Below are positions 1 to 8,004 of a stretch of 37,036 bases of DNA, piece after piece. Every line of letters begins with the position of its first letter. Position 1 is the stretch's first letter. The translations under genes and the position numbers were made by a program. The notes under the pieces were generated by a model. The model made no database searches. It was not told the DNA's origin and was given only the letters and a program-made list of their open reading frames with translations. Source of the DNA: Candidatus Cloacimonadota bacterium (GTDB lineage: Bacteria > Cloacimonadota > Cloacimonadia > JGIOTU-2); the NCBI GenBank assembly GCA_016932035.1, contig JAFGDR010000058.1, forward strand, positions 1-37,036. The letters run 5' to 3'.

Positions 1-947
<947 letters not shown>

Positions 948-996
948 TTTTTCTCTTAAATTCTCTTACTTTACTCACTACCTATTTTTAATACAT

Positions 997-1146
997 GGGC
1001 AGTGAAATGATTGGTTGTTATAGCAGTGTGGGTACACCTGTTCCCATCCCGAACACAGAAGTTAAGCACACGTGCGCTGATGGTACTGCATGGGAAACTG
1101 TGTGGAAGAGTAGGTCGCAGCCAATCATTCCGCTGCCCAATTTTTT
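997..1146 (+). terminator. 5S flanking duplex with trailing T-run (processing stem and possible terminator)
   Basis: Bases 997-1017 and 1118-1138 are complementary over 21 positions; the only deviations are G-U pairs. The duplex therefore extends helix I of 5S by about 13 base pairs on the outside. It is followed after two A residues by six T (1141-1146). The long duplex is what an RNase III-type processing stem looks like, and the stem plus T-run could also terminate the rRNA operon. The processing role is inferred. Confidence 0.65.
1010..1127 (+). rRNA. 5S ribosomal RNA
   Basis: The 5S signature block CCCATCCCGAACACAGAAG lies near 1044-1062, with loop E and helix IV/V sequences following and GGAAGAGTAGGTCGCAGCC near the 3' end. 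The 5' strand TTGGTTG pairs with the 3' strand CAGCCAA to form helix I. The gene sits about 65 bases downstream of 23S with no tRNA between. Exact mature ends are uncertain because complementarity continues well beyond helix I on both sides. Confidence 0.96.
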
Positions 1147-1160
1147 ATTATGAAACCCAA

Positions 1161-1197
1161 AGGGCAATGAATCAAATCATTGCCCTGTTTTTGTTTT
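1161..1197 (+). terminator. Intrinsic terminator of the rRNA operon
   Basis: A perfect 10-bp stem AGGGCAATGA / TCATTGCCCT (1161-1170 and 1177-1186) with a 6-base loop is followed by GTTTTTGTTTT. It is a strong Rho-independent terminator directly behind 5S and reads in the rRNA direction. Confidence 0.9.
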
Positions 1198-1390
1198 AAA
1201 ATGAGTTTTATATTTTTGGGTGTGGTTTCTATAACGTTTATCATAACTTGCATCACTTATGTATTTTATGATGGGAGGGGGTACGACAATAATGTAATGC
1301 AGTACAATCCGAACTTATTTTTCTTTTTCATAATAAACCTTGTTAATACACAACGCAAAAAAAAATTGCTGTAAAGTTTCATTTATGTGC

Positions 1391-1430
1391 ATAAGAAAAA
1401 GCCCTCAAAAAAATCTTCAAGGGCTTTGTA
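1391..1430 (-). terminator. Intrinsic terminator of the rocD-LKR-SDH operon
   Basis: Read on the minus strand, AAAGCCCT and AGGGCTTT (1398-1405 with 1420-1427) form an 8-bp stem around a T-rich loop, followed by further T residues. It lies about 20 bases beyond the stop codon of the saccharopine dehydrogenase gene and closes that operon. Confidence 0.8.
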
Positions 1431-1449
1431 ATCTATTACAATTGAAATA

Positions 1450-2772
1450 TTACATGTCTTCAAACCGCTCGACACATTCGATGTTTTGTTTTTTCAATTC
1501 TTCAAGAACGGGCAGGTAGATCTCAGGATCGACAGGTATCTTCACACCCTTTTCCTGTATCTTTCCTTCAAGAATGAGCTTCACTGCGATCGCAGCAGGC
1601 AGTCCAACGGTTCGTGACATCGAAGAGTCACCATTCGGAATACCATAATCGATCATGGTCGAAGTAATATGCTGTTTCTTGTCCGGAAATTTTGCAATAA
1701 AATCATGGTGAAGTACGAGCAGGTCTCGTTCACCCGGTTCGTAATTCAGTTTATTGTTCAGAGCATGACAGAATACGTCCATTGCTGTTCCTTCATCAAG
1801 ACCAATGATGATATCGCTGAGAAGTCCAAGCCATTCAATTCGGTAGATCGGGTTGGCATCAATTGGAAGTTCCCACTGCGCTGCGAGGTTTTCTTTGAGC
1901 GATGTATGAGTATCGGTTGTCACGAAATTTATCATGAAATCTGCATACGTAATGCCCGTGAGGTCATACTTCTTCTCATCATCGAGAAGACCGAGGTCAA
2001 CGATCTTTTTCATGGTTGCGCACCATCCGGGATAGCGCAGGGTACCGCGAAACATGGTCTTTGTATTTTCAATACTATATAGATCGACATAAGGAACCGA
2101 ATTTCTATTTGGATATCCCTCGAGCGTGCCGAATTCAGGAATCTCGACTTCCCAGTGATGGGCAAAGAGTTCCGGTCCGGGAATATCGATGATCTCGCCA
2201 TCCTCGAGCCACTTTGATGCATTCTTTCCTGCCATGACTACGCCGCGTGGGCTCCATGAAAATTTGTAACCCCAGGGATTGGTATTTGCTTCAGGAGCTG
2301 GAAGTCCACCGCAGTATGATCTGAAACTGAGGATCCTTCCGTTTTGTTCTTTCACACCGTCTATAACTCTCATTGCTGACATGTGATCGATACCGGGATC
2401 GACGCCGATCTCATTAAGAATGAGCACATCAGCATCACGGGCATCCTCGTCCAGTTCGCGCATTGCATCGCTTACATAGGATGTTGTGACCATGTGTTTA
2501 CCGTGTTTGATGCAGAGTTTTGCCACTTTCACATGATAGACATAGGGCAGTAAGCTAACAGAGAGATCGTGCTCAGAAACCAGTTTATCAAGCATATCAT
2601 CATCCTGAACATTCAACTCGACAGGCTTCCCATTTGGATGACCGGCAACCAGCTTTTCAGCTTTGCTGACCGTTCTGCTTGCCACAGTCACCATAAAATC
2701 TTTTTGAGCAAGAAGATAGTTCACATGAGGTCTGGATACCAATCCAGCTCCTAGAATAAGTACTTTTTTCAT
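1450..2772 (-). CDS. Saccharopine dehydrogenase (L-glutamate-forming)
   Basis: Second step of the saccharopine route of lysine degradation: saccharopine is oxidised to glutamate and 2-aminoadipate 6-semialdehyde. The 440-residue protein opens with a Rossmann NAD(P)-binding motif (MKKVLILGAGLVSRP) and carries the family block LNEIGVDPGIDHMSAMR, nearly identical to that of yeast Lys9 and the C-terminal half of animal and plant AASS. The start at 2772 is chosen because AAAGGAT precedes it at good spacing. An upstream in-frame ATG at 2838 would overlap the preceding reductase gene by 47 bases and add 22 residues unlike the family. It follows the reductase by 19 bases, so the two activities fused in eukaryotes are adjacent separate genes here. 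Direction (degradation versus synthesis) is inferred from the rocD neighbour and cannot be read from the sequence alone. Confidence 0.92.
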   Translation of the reverse strand: MKKVLILGAGLVSRPHVNYLLAQKDFMVTVASRTVSKAEKLVAGHPNGKPVELNVQDDDMLDKLVSEHDLSVSLLPYVYHVKVAKLCIKHGKHMVTTSYVSDAMRELDEDARDADVLILNEIGVDPGIDHMSAMRVIDGVKEQNGRILSFRSYCGGLPAPEANTNPWGYKFSWSPRGVVMAGKNASKWLEDGEIIDIPGPELFAHHWEVEIPEFGTLEGYPNRNSVPYVDLYSIENTKTMFRGTLRYPGWCATMKKIVDLGLLDDEKKYDLTGITYADFMINFVTTDTHTSLKENLAAQWELPIDANPIYRIEWLGLLSDIIIGLDEGTAMDVFCHALNNKLNYEPGERDLLVLHHDFIAKFPDKKQHITSTMIDYGIPNGDSSMSRTVGLPAAIAVKLILEGKIQEKGVKIPVDPEIYLPVLEELKKQNIECVERFEDM

Positions 2773-2791
2773 TGAAATATCCTTTCGTATC

Positions 2792-4093
2792 TTATAAAAA
2801 CTTTTTGATGTATTTGTAATTCTCTGTAAGTTTGCCATTATAAAGGATCAAGGCATTCTCGAGTTCAAATGGTAGATCGGTTCTATCAAGTTTACCATCT
2901 TCGTGAGTTTTGACAAGCTGGGGAACAAAATCGATCAATGCTTTGCTGAAAGCCATTGACGCATCTCTCGGTATTTCACAGGGAAGATTATCCCGACCGA
3001 CAACAATAACGCCCTTTGCTTCGTTGCCATCTACTACAGCATCGGTGTGTGGGTCGTAGGTATAGGTAGGATTATCAGGCTCGGTTATTTTACTGGTTAT
3101 TTCAATCGCTCCTTCTATATCGCAGCTAACATCCCCAATTACCTTAAGTTTGAGTGGTTCGCCATCTTTTGTGATATTCTTCAATGCCTTTTTGGTTACC
3201 AATCGAGGGCTTCCAAGCGACCAGTAGATGCAGTTCATCAGAATCGTAAGGTGGGGTATATATTGAGTAAACTGAGATACATATTTTTTTGGATGAGCGA
3301 AATAATCCTGTAATTCGAATTGCGCAGATCGGTCTTTTGGTACAACCATATCGATCTCTTTGAAAACAACCTTATAAAGATGTCTGTTCGAAATATTTTT
3401 GTCCTTTAATGAAAGAAGTTCCTGAGGTGTTATATCGATGTGCGGTAAACAATCCAATATTTCCTGTGCACCTTTAGACACATTGCCATAGCCTGTAAAA
3501 CCTACAACGAGAGGACATATGTCATCCGGAAGTCCCTGAGCTGAAATATTCTCTGCAATATTTTTGAGGGAGTTCTTTATATCTTCGACTGAGTGATATT
3601 CATACGCCTTTTTTATTGTTTCAAAAGGAGTTTTCAAACCTTCATGTTTCAATCGCTGTCCATATGCCCAGAGCGCATCGATCATACCAGCAATACCTGC
3701 ATGACGTCCAAAAAAAATCAAGCGCTGATACTTATCATTCACGATCTTTTCATAATCGATGAGATTGCATTTAAGGTCCATCATACACTTGAGCATCGGC
3801 ATGTTATAAAGCTGTCCTTTGATCACATGAGAGAAAAACACATAGGTTTTTCCGCGCTGGAAGAAGGATTTTGGTATTTCTTTCACACCGAATACAACAT
3901 CGCAATCCGAAAGGTCTTCCTGAACGTTTGCACCTGCTTGTTTGTACTCATCATCGGTAAAAACACGAATTTTTGAAGGTTCAATAAAGGTTTGTATGCT
4001 GAATTCATCATGTAGGAGTTTTACATGCTCCGGCGTGATTGCCACGCGACGTTCCCAGGTGCTTTTATCTTCTCTTCGTATTCCTATCTTCAT
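2792..4093 (-). CDS. Lysine-ketoglutarate reductase (saccharopine dehydrogenase, L-lysine-forming)
   Basis: Condenses lysine with 2-oxoglutarate and reduces the imine to saccharopine. The 433-residue protein has an alanine dehydrogenase/PNT-type N-terminal domain (RREDKSTWERRVAITPEHV at about 6-24), the LKR hallmark FFGRHAGIAGMIDAL in mid-protein, a nucleotide-binding stretch GFTGYGNVSKGAQEIL, and IGDVSCDIEGAIE toward the C-terminus. These match the N-terminal half of eukaryotic AASS. The ATG at 4093 comes one base after the stop codon of the upstream aminotransferase, so translation is probably coupled. A TTG five codons upstream would overlap the aminotransferase and is less likely. The gene is in an operon with rocD and the glutamate-forming saccharopine dehydrogenase. 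Cofactor preference cannot be told by eye. Confidence 0.92.
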   Translation of the reverse strand: MKIGIRREDKSTWERRVAITPEHVKLLHDEFSIQTFIEPSKIRVFTDDEYKQAGANVQEDLSDCDVVFGVKEIPKSFFQRGKTYVFFSHVIKGQLYNMPMLKCMMDLKCNLIDYEKIVNDKYQRLIFFGRHAGIAGMIDALWAYGQRLKHEGLKTPFETIKKAYEYHSVEDIKNSLKNIAENISAQGLPDDICPLVVGFTGYGNVSKGAQEILDCLPHIDITPQELLSLKDKNISNRHLYKVVFKEIDMVVPKDRSAQFELQDYFAHPKKYVSQFTQYIPHLTILMNCIYWSLGSPRLVTKKALKNITKDGEPLKLKVIGDVSCDIEGAIEITSKITEPDNPTYTYDPHTDAVVDGNEAKGVIVVGRDNLPCEIPRDASMAFSKALIDFVPQLVKTHEDGKLDRTDLPFELENALILYNGKLTENYKYIKKFL

Positions 4094-4094
4094 A

Positions 4095-5336
4095 TTATAT
4101 CTCGTCAAAAACCTGTTTTATTCGTTTCAACGCATCCCTGAGCTGATCTTCGGTAATTACCAACGGCGGAGCAAAACGAATGATGTGTTCGTGAGTTGGT
4201 TTGGCAAGAACGCCTTTGTCTTTGAGTTTCAGGCAGACCTTCCATGCATCGATGCCGTCTTTAGGTTTGATGACTACGGCATTGAGCAAACCTTTTCCCC
4301 GCACGATTTCAATGAGTGGAGAGTCTATTGCTTCGAGTTCAGCGCGAAAGATCTTTCCCAATCTTTCTGCATTTTCTGTAAGATGTTCTTCTTTGATGAC
4401 TTTGAGAGCTGCGGTTGCAACAGCGCATGCAAGCGGAAACCCGCCAAAGGTCGAACCGTGCTCACCCGGATTGATGGTCAGCATTATTTCTCTGCTGGAA
4501 AGAACAGCGCTGATTGGAAGCACGCCGCCAGAAATTGCCTTTCCAAGGATTAGAACATCAGGTTTGACTTCTTCATAATCACATGCGAGCAGACGACCTG
4601 TTCGTCCAATACCGGACTGGACTTCGTCAGCTACGAAAAGAACATTATATTGTTTACAGATATCATAGCATTTTTTGATGTAACCCTCATCCGGCACATA
4701 TACGCCAGCTTCACCCTGAATTGGTTCGACGATAAATGCGCATACTTCTTCACCCTGTTCTTTGAGAACTTCTTCAAGAGCTTGAGGGTCGTTATACGGA
4801 ATTTTAATGATGCCGGGAAGGAATGGACCAAAATGGGTTCTGCAATCAGGATCGGTGGAGGCAGAAATAACACCTATCGTTCTTCCATGAAAATTATTTT
4901 CACAGAAGATTATCTTTGCTTTGTTGTCTTCGATCCCTTTTTTGACATATCCCCATCTGCGAGAGAGTTTCATCGCGGTTTCCACACCCTCGACGCCGGT
5001 ATTCATTGGCAAGACCATTTCAAATCCGAAATACTCGGTGACGAATTTTTCATATTCACCAAGCTTGTTGTTGAAGAATGCTCGTGAGGTAAGTGTGAGT
5101 ACTTTTGCCTGTTCAGTGAGGGCATTAATAATTTTTGGATGACAATGTCCCTGGTTCACTGCAGAATAGGCAGAAAGAAAATCATAATATTTATTGCCTT
5201 CGGGATCCCATACGAAAGGTCCATCACCTTTCGCGATCACGACAGGAAGCGGATGGTAATTGTGAGCCCCGTAGGTTTCTTCAAGTTCCATTGCTTTTTT
5301 GCTTGAAATGTTTCCAAATTCAAGTTTATCAGCCAT
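4095..5336 (-). CDS. rocD: Ornithine aminotransferase
   Basis: PLP enzyme that transfers the delta-amino group of ornithine to 2-oxoglutarate, giving glutamate 5-semialdehyde and glutamate. The 413-residue protein is strikingly similar over its length to RocD and human [14 protein letters not shown] near 24-34, [57 protein letters not shown], the PLP lysine in [18 protein letters not shown], and the C-terminal [20 protein letters not shown]. Those blocks separate OAT from acetylornithine and GABA aminotransferases. GGAG lies five bases before the ATG, and a TTGACA box lies 47 bases upstream. It is first in an operon with the two saccharopine-pathway genes. A side activity on lysine or aminoadipate semialdehyde is possible but not indicated by the sequence. 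Confidence 0.93.
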   Translation of the reverse strand: MADKLEFGNISSKKAMELEETYGAHNYHPLPVVIAKGDGPFVWDPEGNKYYDFLSAYSAVNQGHCHPKIINALTEQAKVLTLTSRAFFNNKLGEYEKFVTEYFGFEMVLPMNTGVEGVETAMKLSRRWGYVKKGIEDNKAKIIFCENNFHGRTIGVISASTDPDCRTHFGPFLPGIIKIPYNDPQALEEVLKEQGEEVCAFIVEPIQGEAGVYVPDEGYIKKCYDICKQYNVLFVADEVQSGIGRTGRLLACDYEEVKPDVLILGKAISGGVLPISAVLSSREIMLTINPGEHGSTFGGFPLACAVATAALKVIKEEHLTENAERLGKIFRAELEAIDSPLIEIVRGKGLLNAVVIKPKDGIDAWKVCLKLKDKGVLAKPTHEHIIRFAPPLVITEDQLRDALKRIKQVFDEI

Positions 5337-5360
5337 AACTACTCCGGCTATTTTTTGACT

Positions 5361-5389
5361 CTTTGTGATGCCCTATTTGGAGATGTCAA
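5361..5389 (-). promoter_or_regulatory. Putative promoter of the rocD operon
   Basis: An exact TTGACA occurs on the minus strand at 5389-5384. A 17-base spacer leads to ACAAAG at 5366-5361, a poor -10. The box ends 47 bases before the rocD start, a distance shared with several other genes in the window. Confidence 0.45.
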
Positions 5390-5527
5390 GGATAGTGAAC
5401 ACTTCTTATAAGCTATTAAAAGAAACCTTCGTGACAGTTCAATGTTATAACCAAGTAAGGCATAAAATTGCATTTTCGGAGGTAATTCATATCCTGTTCA
5501 ATCGTGTAGCGAGTGCTTCATCCTTCG

Positions 5528-5620
5528 CTGTGAACCACTTTCGACACCTGGATTTTAATTATCCAGATTTGTCAGGATGATTCGAGAACAACACTCATTT
5601 AGAAGTGGAACTTCGAAACT
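5528..5620 (+). repeat. Degenerate intergenic repeat, copy A
   Basis: Four short blocks recur in the same order as in copy B at 34484-34556: GAACCA (5532-5537), GGATTTTAAT (5550-5559), GATTCGAGA (5579-5587) and CGAAACT (5614-5620). Offsets between the first three differ from copy B by only one or two bases. Copy A has about 24 extra bases before the last block. This suggests an eroded dispersed element; its function and boundaries are unknown. Confidence 0.45.
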
Positions 5621-5657
5621 CATTTTACATTATGATTTTATTATTTTGGTTTAGAAT

Positions 5658-6998
5658 TTAATACTCCAAACTACTTCCGCCGATAAATTCACGCAGAACC
5701 GAATGAGCTGGAACAGAGGAATCATCTGTAACAGGAAAGACTTCTTCAAGTGAGTCCAGAATCCTTCTAGAGCGAGTATAGGCATCCTCTTTCAGTGGAT
5801 CATCCTTGAATTTTTCAGTCCATTCACGGAACAGACTGAGCACTCTACCAGCATAAAGCGCAACTTCATACGGCATTGCACTATTTATAATGTAGTCGGT
5901 CGTGTTGATATACGGAATAATATGCCTGAGTTCACTGCTGCGCACATAGTGCCAGTGCTCTAGGGTTTGCTGCGGATTATATGCACGATGAGTCGCATCC
6001 CGGAGCATTCTGCGTATCAGGCGAAGGTCTGTCCATCGAATATACTGTCCTTTATTATTCTTCATTTGCAGGAGCGGTTCAAGGTACAGCTTGAATTTTA
6101 TATCGTCAGCAACATCTTTGGTCATTGCAGGGAACAGCCCATGCAGACTATCAATCAGAAGAATTTGATGGTTTTCCAATTTCATTTTTGTCCGGTTCAG
6201 ATGCCGGGTGCCTGTCTTGAAATCATAGAAGGGGATGACGACTTCTTTCCCATCACACAGCGCAGCAATATGTTCATTGATCATCGGCAGGTCGAGTGCC
6301 TGTGGTGTTTCAAAATCGTAATCTCCGAACTCATCTTTCGGATGCATTTCCAGGTCGAAGAAATAGTGATCGACATTTAATGTGACAAAACTCAATCCAT
6401 GTTTCTTTAAACGTTCTTCCAGCTTTATTGTCGTCGTAGTTTTACCTGACGAAGAGGGTCCGCTGATCATCACGAGCTTGATCTTTTGCTCACGCTCGAG
6501 TATCAGGTTCGATGCGATATTCACTTCATTTTCATATGCGCTTTCCGATTCATGCACGATATGTGGAAATTCTCCATTTTCGATACGAGCATTCATACCG
6601 GTAATAGTATTCAGGTCATGCGATGTTGCCCAATCGAGCACTTTCCAGAGTTTTGCCCAGGGAATATTCTGAGAAGGGTGGGATAATCGTTGATTTCGCT
6701 CTTCCCGTTTCCTGTTTTGTTCATTGCGGTATAGGATATATTCCTTCGCCACTTCGTCATGCCCATTTTTTATCAAGACCTGCTCCACGATGTCCTGTAT
6801 ATCTTCCACGTGGGGTGGATTTTCTGCAGAATATTTCTCTCTAAGAATATTCACTACCTGCTTTTCAAGACGTTCAGCAGGCTGCTTATCCCGGCCACCA
6901 ACTGCAACGGCAGCTCTGTATATTGCGTTAGAAATACGTGAAGGATTGAACCTCACCTTAGCACCACTTCGTTTTATCACATGTGTAATCTCGGACAT
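5658..6998 (-). CDS. ATP-cone / uridine kinase-like P-loop kinase fusion
   Basis: The 446-residue protein has an N-terminal ATP-cone (about residues 4-95: THVIKRSGAKVRFNPSRI, then VEDIQDIVEQVLIKNG and EYILYRNEQNRKRE), the nucleotide-sensing module normally found on ribonucleotide reductases and NrdR. The C-terminal half is a P-loop kinase of the uridine kinase/phosphoribulokinase superfamily. It has Walker A GPSSSGKTTTT at 180-190, LNVDHYFFD near 207-215 where uridine kinases have an Asp followed by aromatic residues, and LIDSLHGLFP further on. A likely role is phosphorylation of a nucleoside or sugar under (d)ATP control. The substrate is not known, and I do not assign udk. AGGAG sits at ideal spacing before the ATG. 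The gene appears monocistronic. Confidence 0.85.
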   Translation of the reverse strand: MSEITHVIKRSGAKVRFNPSRISNAIYRAAVAVGGRDKQPAERLEKQVVNILREKYSAENPPHVEDIQDIVEQVLIKNGHDEVAKEYILYRNEQNRKREERNQRLSHPSQNIPWAKLWKVLDWATSHDLNTITGMNARIENGEFPHIVHESESAYENEVNIASNLILEREQKIKLVMISGPSSSGKTTTTIKLEERLKKHGLSFVTLNVDHYFFDLEMHPKDEFGDYDFETPQALDLPMINEHIAALCDGKEVVIPFYDFKTGTRHLNRTKMKLENHQILLIDSLHGLFPAMTKDVADDIKFKLYLEPLLQMKNNKGQYIRWTDLRLIRRMLRDATHRAYNPQQTLEHWHYVRSSELRHIIPYINTTDYIINSAMPYEVALYAGRVLSLFREWTEKFKDDPLKEDAYTRSRRILDSLEEVFPVTDDSSVPAHSVLREFIGGSSLEY

Positions 6999-7015
6999 AG
7001 TTACTCCTATGTTGC

Positions 7016-7044
7016 GATTTTCTGATTATGAACAATTTTGTCAA
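7016..7044 (-). promoter_or_regulatory. Putative promoter of the ATP-cone kinase
   Basis: TTGACA lies on the minus strand at 7044-7039, with AAAATC 17 bases further at 7021-7016. The box ends 40 bases before the ATG, which would leave a leader little longer than the Shine-Dalgarno sequence. Confidence 0.4.
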
Positions 7045-7130
7045 CTTGCTGAGATTTGAATGTTATATATACGTAATCATACGAGAATTGAAAACCTATT
7101 TTTATGAACTCAATGAATTATTTATTATTA

Positions 7131-7159
7131 TTGACATAAAATCCAGCTACCATTTTTCA
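7131..7159 (+). promoter_or_regulatory. Putative gcvH promoter (-35 box)
   Basis: TTGACA lies at 7131-7136 and the expected -10 window (7154-7159) is T-rich without a TATAAT match. The gap to the start codon is 82 bases, longer than for other genes here. No glycine-riboswitch core is visible in the leader. Confidence 0.35.
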
Positions 7160-7218
7160 AGCTACAAAATGAATATTAAAAGAATAATAACTATACATCA
7201 TTACACAAAGGAGCTTTC

Positions 7219-7596
7219 ATGGTAAAAGACGAACTTTTTTATACAGAGACCCATGAGTGGATCAAGGTCGATGGCAAGATCGCCACAATGGGAATCACAG
7301 ATTATGCCCAAAAAGAACTTGGCGACATCGTGTATGTAGAGCTTCCTGAGGTTGATAGTGAACTAACAGCTGGTGATGTTCTGGCAACAGTTGAAGCAGT
7401 GAAAGCAGTTGAAGAGATCTATATTCCTCTGAGTGGCATCATCGTAGAGGTAAATGAACAGCTTACAGATGCATCCGATCTTATGAATTCCAGTCCTTAC
7501 GATGAGGGATGGATTGCAAAATTTGAAATTTCCAGCACTGATGAGCTTGAGGGTTTACTCGAAGCTGACGAATACAGGAAACTCATCGGCGCATAA
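7219..7596 (+). CDS. gcvH: Glycine cleavage system H protein
   Basis: A 125-residue lipoyl-carrier protein that shuttles the aminomethyl group between the P, T and L proteins of the glycine cleavage system. The diagnostic start YTETHEWIKVDGKIATMGIT, the GDIVYVELPEV block, and the lipoylation site VEAVKAVEEIY with Lys62 are all present. Length is normal (about 125-130). A strong AAAGGAG precedes the ATG. Neighbours are unrelated and the gene is followed at once by a strong terminator, so it is transcribed alone; gcvT, gcvP, the L protein and lipoate ligase are not in this window. It could serve glycine cleavage encoded elsewhere or act as a general lipoyl carrier. Confidence 0.95.
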   Translation: MVKDELFYTETHEWIKVDGKIATMGITDYAQKELGDIVYVELPEVDSELTAGDVLATVEAVKAVEEIYIPLSGIIVEVNEQLTDASDLMNSSPYDEGWIAKFEISSTDELEGLLEADEYRKLIGA

Positions 7597-7619
7597 GTAA
7601 TTTTCCCCCTTACACTTAG

Positions 7620-7659
7620 GAAGATCCTCCGTACCCCCTTGGAGGGTCTTCTTTTTTTT
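7620..7659 (+). terminator. Intrinsic terminator after gcvH
   Basis: An 11-bp stem GAAGATCCTCC / GGAGGGTCTTC (7620-7630 and 7641-7651, one G-T pair) with a 10-base loop is followed by eight T. A textbook terminator 23 bases after the gcvH stop. Confidence 0.93.
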
Positions 7660-8004
7660 GATTATTTATATCTGTAAGTATGAAAAGAAAAACATAAAAA
7701 TCTTGAATATTCAGTAGTGCAAACAGAATATCCAACCGAACAAGGATTGGGGTTCAAGGCTCTCATGTGAGACTTTCCATCAAAAAGAGTGCTCAATAAA
7801 AAAATCATCGACGCGGATTGTGAGGAAATTGAAATATAATTATAAGTCGTAAATGTGCCAGTAGTTTCGATAGAACAAACAACTTCTTGATTGTATTTGA
7901 AACTCAGGTGGTCATTGGTCATTCCGTGCTTGTCGCACCAAAGTGACAGCCAAGGCGTATTGGAGAATGGATATTATTTTTCAAATTGGAATATTTGATT
8001 GTAT
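7660..8004. other. Gene-free stretch between gcvH and the MFS transporter
   Basis: About 345 bases with no convincing coding signal on either strand. A minus-strand frame at 7662-7922 lacks a ribosome site and has a composition unlike a real protein. No hairpin with a T-run was found for the transporter gene that ends at 8005. Nothing else was recognised. Confidence 0.5.

Larger units (their letters stand above)
5337..5657. other. Gene-free stretch between the rocD operon and the ATP-cone kinase
   Basis: No convincing gene is seen. The 5337-5389 end holds the rocD ribosome site and promoter. The rest is low-information DNA, except 5528-5620, which resembles another intergenic stretch at 34484-34556 (see repeat entries). 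A weak hairpin CTGGAT/ATCCAG lies near 5548-5566. No clear terminator is visible for the kinase gene that ends at 5658. No lysine-riboswitch core was recognised. Confidence 0.6.

Noticed and set aside
1180-1374. Plus-strand frame of 64 codons with a hydrophobic start
   Set aside because: It begins inside the rRNA terminator hairpin, lacks a ribosome site, and has low-complexity AT-rich sequence.
2773-2838. Upstream in-frame ATG of the saccharopine dehydrogenase gene
   Set aside because: It overlaps the preceding gene and the extra residues do not fit the family; the ATG at 2772 has a good ribosome site and starts the Rossmann fold.
5337-5500. Lysine riboswitch ahead of the rocD-LKR-SDH operon
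   Set aside because: The space between the predicted promoter and the start is too short, and no L-box core sequence was seen.
5365-5580. Plus-strand frame of 71 codons in the gap before the kinase gene
   Set aside because: No Shine-Dalgarno sequence, no recognisable protein pattern, and it overlaps the rocD promoter and the degenerate repeat.
7000-7218. Glycine riboswitch ahead of gcvH
   Set aside because: The conserved glycine aptamer core was not found in the leader; the sequence is AT-rich without stable stems.
7662-7922. Minus-strand frame of 86 codons between gcvH and the MFS gene
   Set aside because: No ribosome site and an amino-acid pattern typical of random AT-rich DNA; no neighbour suggests a role.
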